Positions 15,250 through 23,895 of a stretch of DNA of 64,000 nt are shown in pieces. Made by a program: the position numbers and the translations under genes. Source of the DNA: Chloroflexota bacterium (lineage in GTDB: Bacteria > Chloroflexota > Dormibacteria > Aeolococcales > Aeolococcaceae); assembly GCA_005880985.1 (NCBI GenBank), contig VBIQ01000004.1:310001-374000 (forward strand), in the 5' to 3' direction. The notes under the pieces were generated by a model that searched no databases, was not told the origin of the DNA, and saw only the letters and a list, made by a program, of their open reading frames with translations. Positions within the stretch are counted from its first letter, which is position 1, and every line of letters starts with the position of its first letter.

Positions 15250-16719
15250 TCACCGCCAGTGGACGTGCTTGACCTCTGTGTACTCCAGCATCCCCAGGAC
15301 GCCGCGCTCGCGGCCGATGCCCGATTCGCGCATGCCGCCGATCGGTGACCACGGGCCGGCGGTGTAGCCGTTGATCCCCGCCTGCCCGGCGCGCAGCCGG
15401 CGGGCGACCTCCATCCCGCGGGCGCGGTTGCTCGTCCACACCGTGGCGTTGAGCCCGTAGGTGGTGTCGTTGGCGAGGCGGACGCCCTCGTCGACGTCGC
15501 CGCTGTAGCGGATCACCGCGGCGACCGGGCCGAAGATCTCCTCGCGGTTGATGCGCATCTGGTTGGTGCTATCGACGAAGAGGGTGGGTTCGACGTAGTA
15601 GCCGCGGGGGAGGTGGGCGGGACGGCTGCCGCCGGCGGCCAGGCGTGCCCCCTCCGCCACCCCGGAACGGATGTAGTCCTCGACCCGGTCGCGCTGGCGG
15701 GCCGAGATCACCGGGGGAACCACCGTCGACGGGTCGCGGGGATCACCGACCGAGAGCTCCTGCACCGCGGCAGTCAGCTTGTCGACGAAGCCGTCATGAA
15801 TGCTGTCGGGGACGACGACGCGGGTCATGGCGACGCATGCCTGTCCGGCGTGGGTGAGATACGGGAACAGGGCACCGCGCACGGTGAGCTCGATGTCGCA
15901 GTCCTCGAGCACCAGGCTCGGAGACTTGCCCCCCAGCTCGAGCAGGCAGCGCTTCACCTGGGGGGCGCACGCTGCGAGGATGCGCTTGCCCACCGCGCTG
16001 CTGCCGGTGAATGACACCTTGTCGACTTGGGGATCGGCGACGAGCGCCTCACCGAGCGCCGGATCCTCACCGGTGACGACGTTGAGCACTCCGTCCGGCA
16101 GGCCGGCCTCCTGGGCGAGGCGGCCCAGCATCAGGCCGTTGAGCGGGGTCAGCGGCGACGGCTTGAGGACCACCGTGCAGCCCATCCCCAGCGCGGGGAA
16201 GACCTTGCCGCAGCTGACGATCAGCGGCATGTTGAAGGGGGTGATGGCGGCGACCACGCCGACCGGCTCGCGGACGATCATGCTGCCGACCACGCCGCCA
16301 TCGCGGGAGACGATCGGCGGCAGCGGCTCGACGTCGGGACGGGCGCAATGCTCGCCGAACCAGCTCGCCTGACCGATCGCGCCGTCGACATTGGCGAGCC
16401 GGCCGGCTCGGGTCATGCCGCACTCCTCGAGCGAGATCTGATGCAGCTCGTCGCGGTGGGCGACCATTGCATCGCGCAGCCGCAGCAGCGCCTCACTCCG
16501 CTGCCGTGGTGACATGCCTGGCCAGGGCCCCTCGTCGAAGGCACGACGGGCTGCGGCGACGGCGTCGCCGACGTCCTCGACGCCGGCGTCGGGTGCCAGG
16601 CCGCACACCTCCTCGGTGGCGGGATCGATGCTGGCGAAGGTGCGCCCGCGGCGCGCTTCGCGCTCCTCGCCGCCGATGAAGAGCCCCAGCTTCGGCACGG
16701 TTCGCTCGCCGACCGCCAT
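15250..16719 (-). CDS. NAD(P)-dependent aldehyde dehydrogenase
   Basis: 489 residues, the usual ALDH superfamily length. FTGSSAVGKRI forms part of the cofactor site, LELGGKSP carries the general-base Glu, and HAGQACVAMTR the catalytic Cys. GREEIFGP-like sequence appears as NREEIFGPVAAVI. It oxidises an aldehyde to the acid. I placed the start at 16719 because AGGAGG lies 5 nt upstream; an in-frame ATG at 16737 has no site. It is 18 nt downstream of the CoA-transferase at 16738-18147 and is probably the last gene of the leftward operon from the 19429 operator. Confidence 0.92.
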   Translation of the reverse strand: MAVGERTVPKLGLFIGGEEREARRGRTFASIDPATEEVCGLAPDAGVEDVGDAVAAARRAFDEGPWPGMSPRQRSEALLRLRDAMVAHRDELHQISLEECGMTRAGRLANVDGAIGQASWFGEHCARPDVEPLPPIVSRDGGVVGSMIVREPVGVVAAITPFNMPLIVSCGKVFPALGMGCTVVLKPSPLTPLNGLMLGRLAQEAGLPDGVLNVVTGEDPALGEALVADPQVDKVSFTGSSAVGKRILAACAPQVKRCLLELGGKSPSLVLEDCDIELTVRGALFPYLTHAGQACVAMTRVVVPDSIHDGFVDKLTAAVQELSVGDPRDPSTVVPPVISARQRDRVEDYIRSGVAEGARLAAGGSRPAHLPRGYYVEPTLFVDSTNQMRINREEIFGPVAAVIRYSGDVDEGVRLANDTTYGLNATVWTSNRARGMEVARRLRAGQAGINGYTAGPWSPIGGMRESGIGRERGVLGMLEYTEVKHVHWR

Positions 16720-16737
16720 GTCTGCCTCCTGCCGCAC

Positions 16738-18147
16738 TCAGGCCTCAGCTCTGGCCGCGACGCTGTCGAGACCGAGACGCTGCTCGAAGTCGGGGTCGTG
16801 CTCGGTCACCAGCCCCGATGCCACCAGTTCGTCGTAGCCGACCATACGCTGCTGGCTGGCCGGCATCCGATCCTCCGCCGGCAACCGTCCGATGATCCCC
16901 TCGCGCTCGAGCGCGGCGATCGCCTCAGGGCTCAGTCCGAGCTCGCCCAGGATCTCCTCGTTGTCCTGGCCGAGCAGCGGCGCGGCACGCCGCACCCGTC
17001 CCGGCGTCCGCGAGAGGCGGACGGCCATCCCGGGATACGGCCGCGTCCCCAGGTCGCCCGCCTCGGGCGCGTGGGTGGCGGGCTCGAAGTAGTCGCGTGC
17101 CCGCAGGTGTGGGTCGAGCAGCAGGTCGCGGTTGCTCATCGCCACAGCAGCGGCGAGGCCTGCCGCCCGCAGCCGCTCCTCCGCCTCCTCGGCACCGCGC
17201 GTCTGCGTCCACGCGGTGATCACCTCGTCGAGCTCGTCGTGGTGCCGCCGCCGCGCCTCGGCGCTGGCGAAGCGCTCAGCGTCGGCGAGCTCGGGCCGGC
17301 CGATGACGCCGCAGAGCTCCGCAAAACCCTCGTCGTCCTCGACCGTCAGCGCCACCCAGCGGTCGTTGCCGGCACAGCGGTACATCCCCTGCGGCGCATA
17401 CGCGAGATGCCGGTTGCCGGTGCGCGTCCCGGCGTCGACTCCGGCCGCAGCCGCAATCAGCGCCTCGGAGATGAAGGCGGCGCCAACCTCGTACTGGGCG
17501 AGGTCCATCCACTGGCCCCGACCGGTGCGCCGCCGGTGTCGCAGCGCTGCCAGCACCGCGTAGGCGCCGATGCTCGCTGCCGGCATGTCGACATAAGCGA
17601 TGCCGCTGCGCAGTGGCGGGCCATCGGGCCGGCCGACGAAATGGCTGATTCCCGCGGTCGGCTCCAGGGTGAAGCCCCAGGCGGTGTAGTTGCTCCACGG
17701 TCCGGTGTGGCCGAAACCGGTCGACGACAGCATGATCAGGTCAGGCTTGATCGCGCTCAGCGCCGCGTAGTCGAGGCCGAACTGGGCCATCACCCGCGGG
17801 GTGTAGTTCTCGCAGACCACGTCGGCGGTCGCCACCAGCCGCTTGAACACCTCGACGCCCCGGGGCTTGCGCAGGTCCAGGGTGAGGTCACGTTTGTTGC
17901 GGTTCGGCTCGTTGAAGATACCGCCGCGATTCCAGAACTGCTCACCGGGCTCGTTGTCCGGAAATGGCCACACGCGGCAGACGTCGGGGCGGATGCACGA
18001 CTCGACCTTGATGACGTCGGCTCCAAGGTCGGCGAGCAGCCTGGTGGCGTGAGGCACCGCATATGCTTCGCCGCACTCGATGACGCGGATGCCGGCGAGC
18101 GGCCCGTCGCGCGGCGGCAGCGCCGCCTTGGCTGGGTGCAGCGTCAT
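16738..18147 (-). CDS. CaiB/BaiF family III CoA-transferase, catalytic-Asp subunit
   Basis: 469 residues, longer than usual because of a C-terminal tail of about 45 residues after the expected end (IIGRLPAEDRMPASQQRM onward). LAGIRVIECGEAYAVPHATR and GADVIKVESCIRP mark the N-terminus. AYVDMPAASIGAYAVLAAL has Asp exactly 25 residues before the Gln of GRGQWMD, so the catalytic residue is present. Its ATG overlaps the stop of the upstream paralogue (ATGA), which lacks the Asp. This repeats the arrangement at 6284-8850. A heteromeric CoA-transferase is inferred. Confidence 0.88.
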   Translation of the reverse strand: MTLHPAKAALPPRDGPLAGIRVIECGEAYAVPHATRLLADLGADVIKVESCIRPDVCRVWPFPDNEPGEQFWNRGGIFNEPNRNKRDLTLDLRKPRGVEVFKRLVATADVVCENYTPRVMAQFGLDYAALSAIKPDLIMLSSTGFGHTGPWSNYTAWGFTLEPTAGISHFVGRPDGPPLRSGIAYVDMPAASIGAYAVLAALRHRRRTGRGQWMDLAQYEVGAAFISEALIAAAAGVDAGTRTGNRHLAYAPQGMYRCAGNDRWVALTVEDDEGFAELCGVIGRPELADAERFASAEARRRHHDELDEVITAWTQTRGAEEAEERLRAAGLAAAVAMSNRDLLLDPHLRARDYFEPATHAPEAGDLGTRPYPGMAVRLSRTPGRVRRAAPLLGQDNEEILGELGLSPEAIAALEREGIIGRLPAEDRMPASQQRMVGYDELVASGLVTEHDPDFEQRLGLDSVAARAEA

Positions 18148-19397
18148 GCCACCGCCGCCGCGCGCAACGCCGCCGTCTCGGCCGTGGTGATGCCCAGCTC
18201 CCCGAGCACGGCCGCGGTGTGCTCGCCCAGGCGCGGCGCCGGTCGCGCCGGCAACTGCGGGTCCTCGGTGGAGCGGAAGAGCCGCGCCGGCATGCGCATG
18301 GTGCCGGCCACCGGATGGTGCTGCTCCCGCCAGAAGCCACGGGCGTCGAGGTGCGGGCAGGCCAGCAGCTCCTCGGGGGTCTGGGCGACGCCGAAGGTCA
18401 GCCGCCACTCCTGGGCGGTGTGGAACCACTCGAACTTGCCGCGCTCGGCGAGACGCGCCACCAGCAGCCGGTCGAGCTCGGCGGCGTGCTGCAGCCGTCC
18501 CGCGCGAGTCGCGAAACGCTCGTCGAGCAGCTCGGGGACCTCGAGGAAGGCGGCGAAGAGCTCCCAGTCGACGTTGGCGCCGGGCACGAACATGGGGGCG
18601 ATCCATCCGTCGGCGCACGGCATCAGCGCGTACTGCAGCCCGCCACGCCCGCGCGGTTGACGGCGATGGACGCAGCCCATGTAGCTGTAGAACGACAGCT
18701 TGCCCTGCAGCAGGCCGGCCAGCACCTCCTGTAGCGAGACCTCGACGCACTGCCCCTCGCCGGTCGCCTCCATGTGCCACAGCGCGGCCAGTGCTCCCAC
18801 CACCGCGTGTGCCCCTCCCATGTACTGGCACTGGTTGAGCGCGAGCTTGGTCGGCGGATCCTCGTACTCGCCGGTGAGATACGCCAGCCCGCCGGCGGCG
18901 CAGAGGACCAGCTCGCTGGCGCGCGCGTCGCGCAGCGGGCCGCGCAGGCCGAAGTTGGTGACCGCGACGCGAACGGCACGGCCGTTGGCCGACGCCAGCG
19001 CCGCGTCATCGAGGCCGATCCGCTCCGCGGTCGCCGGACGCCAGCCGCTGACCACCACGTCGGCGCGGCGGACGAGCTCGAGGGCGATCTCACGCCCCGT
19101 CGTCGTCGCCAGATCGAGAGTCACCGACGCCTTGCCGGTGTTGAGTGCGAGGAACAGGGTGCTGGCGTCGCGGTGGGGCCGGCCGGTGGCGAAGGGAGCG
19201 CAGTCGCGCGACGGATCGCCCCGTCCCGGACGTTCGAGCTTGACCACCTCGGCCCCCTGGTCGGCGAGCAGTCGCGCGCAGAAGGGGGCCGCCACACCCC
19301 CGCCCAGCTCGACCACCCGCACCCCGGCCATTGCCGGCTCGGGAGCTCCCGGGGCGGCGGAAGACGCCTCGCCACCACTCATCGCTTGCCTGACCAC
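18144..19397 (-). CDS. CaiB/BaiF family III CoA-transferase, subunit lacking the catalytic Asp
   Basis: 417 residues from GTG at 19397, or 412 from ATG at 19382, which has a weak AGG upstream. MAGVRVVELGGGVAAPFCAR and GAEVVKLERPGRGDPSRD are the family N-terminus. Counting 25 residues back from GEGQ gives the Gln of NQCQYMGGAH where active members have Asp. It is the first gene of the leftward operon and is coupled to the Asp-containing paralogue by ATGA. The palindromic operator at 19429 lies 31 bp upstream. Role as a non-catalytic partner is inferred. Confidence 0.87.
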   Translation of the reverse strand: MVRQAMSGGEASSAAPGAPEPAMAGVRVVELGGGVAAPFCARLLADQGAEVVKLERPGRGDPSRDCAPFATGRPHRDASTLFLALNTGKASVTLDLATTTGREIALELVRRADVVVSGWRPATAERIGLDDAALASANGRAVRVAVTNFGLRGPLRDARASELVLCAAGGLAYLTGEYEDPPTKLALNQCQYMGGAHAVVGALAALWHMEATGEGQCVEVSLQEVLAGLLQGKLSFYSYMGCVHRRQPRGRGGLQYALMPCADGWIAPMFVPGANVDWELFAAFLEVPELLDERFATRAGRLQHAAELDRLLVARLAERGKFEWFHTAQEWRLTFGVAQTPEELLACPHLDARGFWREQHHPVAGTMRMPARLFRSTEDPQLPARPAPRLGEHTAAVLGELGITTAETAALRAAAVA

Positions 19398-19413
19398 CTC
19401 GATCGCAGACTGG

Positions 19414-19419
19414 TAGACT
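19414..19419 (+). promoter_or_regulatory. Candidate -10 box (TAGACT) of the ACAD operon
   Basis: TAGACT ends 9 nt before the second operator copy and resembles the TAGAAT before the first copy. The operator would cover the transcription start region. A good -35 is not evident. Confidence 0.35.
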
Positions 19420-19428
19420 CCTGGCGAA

Positions 19429-19446
19429 TTTTACGCTCGCGTAAAA
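19429..19446. promoter_or_regulatory. TetR operator, copy 2
   Basis: TTTTACGC-TC-GCGTAAAA, the exact reverse complement of the inner 18 bp of the palindrome at 5455-5474. It lies in the 73-bp gap between the leftward CoA-transferase operon (start 19397) and the rightward ACAD operon (start 19471), so one bound repressor could control both. Confidence 0.8.
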
Positions 19447-19470
19447 ACCCGCCGGGGGAAGAGGTGCGGA

Positions 19471-20637
19471 ATGGACTTCGCCATCCCCGAGGAGGAGCGG
19501 GCCTTCCGCAGGGAGATCCGGGACTTCCTCGCCACCGAGCTGACCGAGGAGGTGGTGCGGGAGGCACAGAGCGAAGATCGCATCTCCAGCGCCGGCAAGG
19601 ACTTCATCCGCAAGCTGGGTGATCGCGGCTGGATCTCGCTCACCTGGCCGGTCGACGAGGGCGGTGCCGGCCGTCCGGCGATGGACCGCTTCATTCTCAA
19701 CGACGAGCTGATTCGCGCCGAAGCACCGGGTGCGGTGGGGACCAACGTCGGTGGCCGCATCGTCGCACCGGTGCTCCTCCTCTATGGAAGCGAGCAGCAG
19801 AAGCGCCGGCTGCTGCCGCGCATCGCCCGCGGCGAGATCGACTTCGCGCTCGGCTACACCGAGCCTGACGCCGGCTCCGACCTCGCCAGCCTGCAGACGC
19901 GCGCCGTCTGGGACGGCGAGTGCTATGTGGTCACCGGCCAGAAGTTGTATTCGACCGGAGCCCACTTCGCCGACTACCACTGGCTGGCGGCGCGCACCGA
20001 TCCCACCCAGCCACGGCATGGCGGCATTTCGCTCTTCATCGTCGACATGCGCAGCCCGGGCATCACCGTGCGGCCGCTGCACTCGATGATGGACCTGCGC
20101 ACCAACGTGGTCTTCTACGACCACGTGCGCGTCCCTCGCGAGGCGTTGGTGGGCCAGGAGAACCAGGGCTTCGCCATCATGAGCACGGCGTTGTCGCTGG
20201 AGCGGATGTTTGTTACCGGCGACCTGCGCCGAGTGGTGGAGGACCTGCTCGACTACGCGCGACGGACCGAAAGTGGGGGTCGCCGGCTGATCGACGACGT
20301 CAGCGTGCGTCGCCAGCTTGCCCAGTTGGCCACCGAGGTCGAGATCGCCCGGCTGTTCTCCTACCGGGTCGCCTGGCAGCAGTCCAGCGGGCGCCATCCC
20401 GGTCCCGAGGCCACCATCGTCAAGCTGTTCATCACCGAGCTGCAGCTGCGTCTCGCAACCGCCGCCATCGACCTGCTCGGCGCGGACGGCGAGCTGATCT
20501 ACGGTGAAGCCGAGGCTCCCCTCGGGGGCTTCTTCGAACGCTTCTACCGTCGCAGCATCATGCGTACCATCGTTGGTGGCACCAGCGAGATCATGCGCAA
20601 CGTCATCGCCCAGCGGCACCTCGGACTGCCACGATGA
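19471..20637 (+). CDS. Acyl-CoA dehydrogenase, larger-type subunit of a pair
   Basis: 388 residues. Flavin and substrate motifs are clear: GYTEPDAGSDLASL (first ACAD signature), KLYSTGAHFADY, and near the C-terminus IVGGTSEIMRNVIAQRHLGL. The residue before GTSEI, the catalytic Glu in medium-chain ACADs, is Gly, so the base must lie elsewhere or come from another position as in isovaleryl-CoA dehydrogenase. First gene of the rightward operon after the TetR operator. It is coupled by ATGA to a second ACAD; such pairs form alpha2beta2 enzymes in mycobacterial steroid degradation (ChsE-type). Electrons go to ETF. Confidence 0.92.
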   Translation: MDFAIPEEERAFRREIRDFLATELTEEVVREAQSEDRISSAGKDFIRKLGDRGWISLTWPVDEGGAGRPAMDRFILNDELIRAEAPGAVGTNVGGRIVAPVLLLYGSEQQKRRLLPRIARGEIDFALGYTEPDAGSDLASLQTRAVWDGECYVVTGQKLYSTGAHFADYHWLAARTDPTQPRHGGISLFIVDMRSPGITVRPLHSMMDLRTNVVFYDHVRVPREALVGQENQGFAIMSTALSLERMFVTGDLRRVVEDLLDYARRTESGGRRLIDDVSVRRQLAQLATEVEIARLFSYRVAWQQSSGRHPGPEATIVKLFITELQLRLATAAIDLLGADGELIYGEAEAPLGGFFERFYRRSIMRTIVGGTSEIMRNVIAQRHLGLPR

Positions 20638-21788
20638 ACTTCGCCGAGACCTCCGAGCAGGAGCTTCTCCGCGGCACCGCCCGGGAGATGCTCAGCAATG
20701 GCAACAGCCTCGGGCTGGCCCACGTGCGTGCCCTGAACGACGGCGCCGCGCATCTGGGCGTGTCCGCGGGTCTCGACGATGTCGCGCTGTGGTCGCAGAT
20801 GGCGGAGCTGGGCTGGCTGGGGCTTCCCTTTCCTCCCGAGTACGGCGGAGCCGGCGGTTCATTCATGGACCTGGCGGTGCTGCTCGAGGAGCTCGGCCGC
20901 GCGGTGGCGCCTCCCGCCTACACCGGCACGGTGGTGGTGTGTGGCATGACCGTGCTGCACCACGCGCGCGAGGAGCTGCGACGGCGGTGGCTGCCGAGCA
21001 TCGCCGAGGGGAGCTCGCGTCTGACCCTGGTGGCCGACGGCGGCTCTGCGGTGCGAGCGCACCCCGACGGAGGTGCGCTGCGGCTCGATGGCGGGGTGAA
21101 GCTGGTCGACGAGGCGCAGCGCAGCGATGCCTACCTGGTGGCGGCGGTCGACACGCCTGAGGATCAGCAGCCGGCCACCACGCTCTTCATGCTGGAGCGT
21201 GAAACCCCCGGAATCAGGGTGTCGCCGCAGCGCACCGTCGCCGGCGGTGATCGCGGCGATGTCGAGCTCGACGGCGTTCGAGTCTCCGCCGAGGAGATGG
21301 TGGGCGAGCGCTTCGAGGGCGCGTCGATCCTCGGCGAGACGCTCGAGCGCGGCGCGGTGGCCAGCTGCCTCGACATGGTGGGAGCCGGCGGCGCGGTGCT
21401 GGAGATGGTGACCGCCTACGTCGCCGAACGGGTGCAGTTCGGCCGGCCGGTGGGTTCGTTTCAGGCGGTCCAGCATCATGCCGCCGACATGGCGGTCGAC
21501 ATGGACGCGTCGCGGCTGATCACCTACGAGGCGGCATGGAGGCTCGGCGAGGGTCTCGATGCCAGCATGGAGGTCGCCATGGCGAAGGCCTGGACCAGCC
21601 AGGCCTACCGGCGGGTGACCACCCTCGGTCATCAGCTTTTCGGCGGGATCGGCCTGATGCGCGAGCACGACATGCACCTCTACATGCGGCGCGGCCGGCG
21701 CGATGCGCTCGCCTTCGGGGACGCGACCGGGCACCTCGACCGGCTCGCCGGCATTCTCGAGGAGCGCGGGACGCCATGGCCGGAGTGA
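20634..21788 (+). CDS. Acyl-CoA dehydrogenase, second subunit of a pair
   Basis: 384 residues with WLGLPFPPEYGGAGGSFMDL at the N-terminal domain, RVQFGRPVGSFQAVQHHAAD in the C-terminal domain, and LFGGIGLMREHDMHLYMRR near the end. The first ACAD signature (EPDAGSD) is replaced by VADGGSAV, and no catalytic Glu motif is seen. This is the pattern of the partner chain in heterotetrameric FadE pairs, where FAD is shared at the interface. The ATG overlaps the upstream stop (ATGA), and the next gene starts 13 nt before its stop. Confidence 0.9.
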   Translation: MNFAETSEQELLRGTAREMLSNGNSLGLAHVRALNDGAAHLGVSAGLDDVALWSQMAELGWLGLPFPPEYGGAGGSFMDLAVLLEELGRAVAPPAYTGTVVVCGMTVLHHAREELRRRWLPSIAEGSSRLTLVADGGSAVRAHPDGGALRLDGGVKLVDEAQRSDAYLVAAVDTPEDQQPATTLFMLERETPGIRVSPQRTVAGGDRGDVELDGVRVSAEEMVGERFEGASILGETLERGAVASCLDMVGAGGAVLEMVTAYVAERVQFGRPVGSFQAVQHHAADMAVDMDASRLITYEAAWRLGEGLDASMEVAMAKAWTSQAYRRVTTLGHQLFGGIGLMREHDMHLYMRRGRRDALAFGDATGHLDRLAGILEERGTPWPE

Positions 21789-22630
21789 CCCCGCCGGTGG
21801 TGGAGGAGGAGCGCCCGCCGGCGATCCCGTTCACCCCGACCACGCTGACCCTCGAGCTGCGCGACCACGTGCTGTCGGTGACCCTCGACCGTCCGCGCCA
21901 GCTCAACGCCTTCGACCGCACCATGCAGGACGAGCTCGACCGGCTGTGGACCTGGGCCCACGGCGAGCCGTGGGTTCGGGTGCTGCTGCTCAGCGGGGCC
22001 GGCGACCGCGCCTTCTGCGCCGGCGTCGACCTCGGCGCCGCGGCGGAGGAGCGCGCTCGCCTGGGAGAGCGGCGCTGGTCCGAGGTCGCGGTGATCGGCA
22101 GCCGCCTGACGCCCCGCCAGTGCGGCAGCGACAAGCCCTTCGTGTGCGCGGTCAACGGCGTCTGCGCCGGCGGTGGTCTGTACTTCGTCGCCGACGCCGA
22201 GGTCGTCGTCTGCAGTGCCGCCGCGCGCTTCACCGATCCCCACGTCAGCTGGGGCCGGGTCTCGGCCCTGGAGGCGATCGCTCTGAGCCGCCGGCTGCCC
22301 GCCGGGCGGGTGATGCGTCTCGCGCTGGGCGGCCGCCATGAGCAGCTCGACGCCGCCACCGCCGAGCGCCTGGGCCTGGTCACCGAGGTGTTCGCCGATG
22401 AGACGGCACTGCGCCAGGGCGCGATGAATCTGGCGCGGCGGATCGCCACCGGGGCTCCCCTCGCCCTGCGTGGCACGGTGCGCGCCATCCGCGAAGGCTT
22501 GGAGCTGCCGCTGGAGCGCGCGCTCGCCAACGGGCTGCGCATCGCCCAGGAGAACACCCGCACCGCCGACCACGCCGAGGGGGTGCAGGCCCAGCTGGAA
22601 GGACGCGAACCGCGGTGGCAGGCCCGATGA
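21776..22630 (+). CDS. Crotonase-family protein without the two hydratase Glu residues
   Basis: 284 residues with a 25-residue Pro/Glu-rich N-terminus. VLSVTLDRPRQLNAFD, GAGDRAFCAGVDLG, then AVNGVCAGGGLYFVADAE and FTDPHVSWGRVSALEAI. The two classical Glu positions read Tyr and His, as in the 8850-9665 paralogue (His and His), and the DPHVS and VSALE motifs are shared. These two probably catalyse related non-hydratase or atypical reactions. ATG at 21776 follows GAGGAG about 10 nt upstream; GTG at 21785 (GTGA overlap) is an alternative. Confidence 0.86.
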   Translation: MAGVTPPVVEEERPPAIPFTPTTLTLELRDHVLSVTLDRPRQLNAFDRTMQDELDRLWTWAHGEPWVRVLLLSGAGDRAFCAGVDLGAAAEERARLGERRWSEVAVIGSRLTPRQCGSDKPFVCAVNGVCAGGGLYFVADAEVVVCSAAARFTDPHVSWGRVSALEAIALSRRLPAGRVMRLALGGRHEQLDAATAERLGLVTEVFADETALRQGAMNLARRIATGAPLALRGTVRAIREGLELPLERALANGLRIAQENTRTADHAEGVQAQLEGREPRWQAR

Positions 22631-23895
22631 CGGTGTCGCCATCGCGGGCGCGTGATGCGAACTTCGGCCGCATCACCGACGAGGGGATCGAGCGGCTTCG
22701 TGCCCGCATCGGCGTCGAGGTCCCTAAGGAGCCGCTGCTCCACGTCTTCAACGAGCACGCGACCACCGACACCATCCGCCATTTCGCCAACGGCTACGGC
22801 GACGACAATCCGCTGTACACCGATCCCGAGTACGCGTCAGCGACTCGCTGGGGCGGGATGATCGCGCCGCCCACCTTCCTCACCACCACCGGGGTGAGCG
22901 CCGCGCCGCCGCTCAGCGAGGAGCAGCGTGAACGCGGCGGGGGGGCGCTCGCAGGCGTACACGCCTTCTGGAGCGGCAACGCCATCGGCTGGTTCCGCCC
23001 GGTGGTTCCCGGCGACCGCCTGGTGGAGCGGCGTTTTCTGCACTCCTTCGACATCAAGCAGTCGGCGTTCACCGGCGGCCGGAGCGTGGTGGAACGGCAC
23101 CGCAGCGCCTTCGCGGACGCCAGCGAACGAGTGGTGGCGCACTGGGATCGCATCATGGTGCGCGCCGAGCGCGAGTCCTCGAGGAAGACCGGTCGCTACA
23201 CCGCCATCGAGCGTCCGCGGTGGACCGCGGAGCAGGTCGATGAGGTTGAACGCGCTCTCGACGCGGAGGCGGTGCGCGGCGCCGAGCCCCGCTGGGCCGA
23301 GGACGTCCGCCCCGGCGATGAGCTGGGGCCATACCTTCGTGGGCCGCTGACCCTCAGCGACATCATCGCCTGGTACCAGGGGAGCGGACGCTGGGAGCTC
23401 CATCCCTACCGGCTGGCCCGGCGCAACCGCCGGCGCCATCCGGGATTCTTCACCCGCAACGCCTTCGGCGCCCACGAACCGGTGATGCGCTGCCACTGGG
23501 ACGACGCCTATGCCCAGGAGACGGGCAACCCGTACGCCTACGACTTCGGCCAGCTGCGCACCGCCTGGTGTGTCCACCTGATCACCGACTGGATGGGCGA
23601 TGATGGCTGGCTGTGGGCGTTGGAGAACCGGCTGCGCCGCTTCAACTACATCGGCGACCTGACGACCGTGCGAGGACACGTCACCGCAACCCAGGTGGTC
23701 GACGGCCGGCACGTCGCCGAGATCGAGATTCACTGCACCAACCAGCGCGGCGAGGACACCGCCCCCGGCCGGGTTCTGGTGTTGCTTCCCTCGCGGGCCG
23801 ACGGCCCGGCGCGACTCCCGGGGCCCGAGGAGCCGATGCCGTGGAGCGCGGTGGACAGCGGCGGCGCCGCCGCCGAGGCTGAGGGATCGGCATGA
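22627..23895 (+). CDS. Double-hotdog MaoC/FAS1-like dehydratase
   Basis: 422 residues containing two hotdog folds in one chain. The N-terminal half has FANGYGDDNPLYTDPEYA and MIAPPTFLTTTG. The C-terminal half has AYDFGQLRTAWCVHLITDWM, GDDGWLWALENRLRRFNYIG and a DLTTVRGHV strand, typical of the FAS1-like dehydratase domain in acyl-CoA catabolic operons. It should hydrate or dehydrate a 2-enoyl/3-hydroxyacyl-CoA. The true start is the ATG at 22627, overlapping the crotonase stop (ATGA); its stop overlaps the next ACAD by ATGA. It is a fused equivalent of the split MaoC pair at 12184-13100. Confidence 0.85.
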   Translation: MTVSPSRARDANFGRITDEGIERLRARIGVEVPKEPLLHVFNEHATTDTIRHFANGYGDDNPLYTDPEYASATRWGGMIAPPTFLTTTGVSAAPPLSEEQRERGGGALAGVHAFWSGNAIGWFRPVVPGDRLVERRFLHSFDIKQSAFTGGRSVVERHRSAFADASERVVAHWDRIMVRAERESSRKTGRYTAIERPRWTAEQVDEVERALDAEAVRGAEPRWAEDVRPGDELGPYLRGPLTLSDIIAWYQGSGRWELHPYRLARRNRRRHPGFFTRNAFGAHEPVMRCHWDDAYAQETGNPYAYDFGQLRTAWCVHLITDWMGDDGWLWALENRLRRFNYIGDLTTVRGHVTATQVVDGRHVAEIEIHCTNQRGEDTAPGRVLVLLPSRADGPARLPGPEEPMPWSAVDSGGAAAEAEGSA

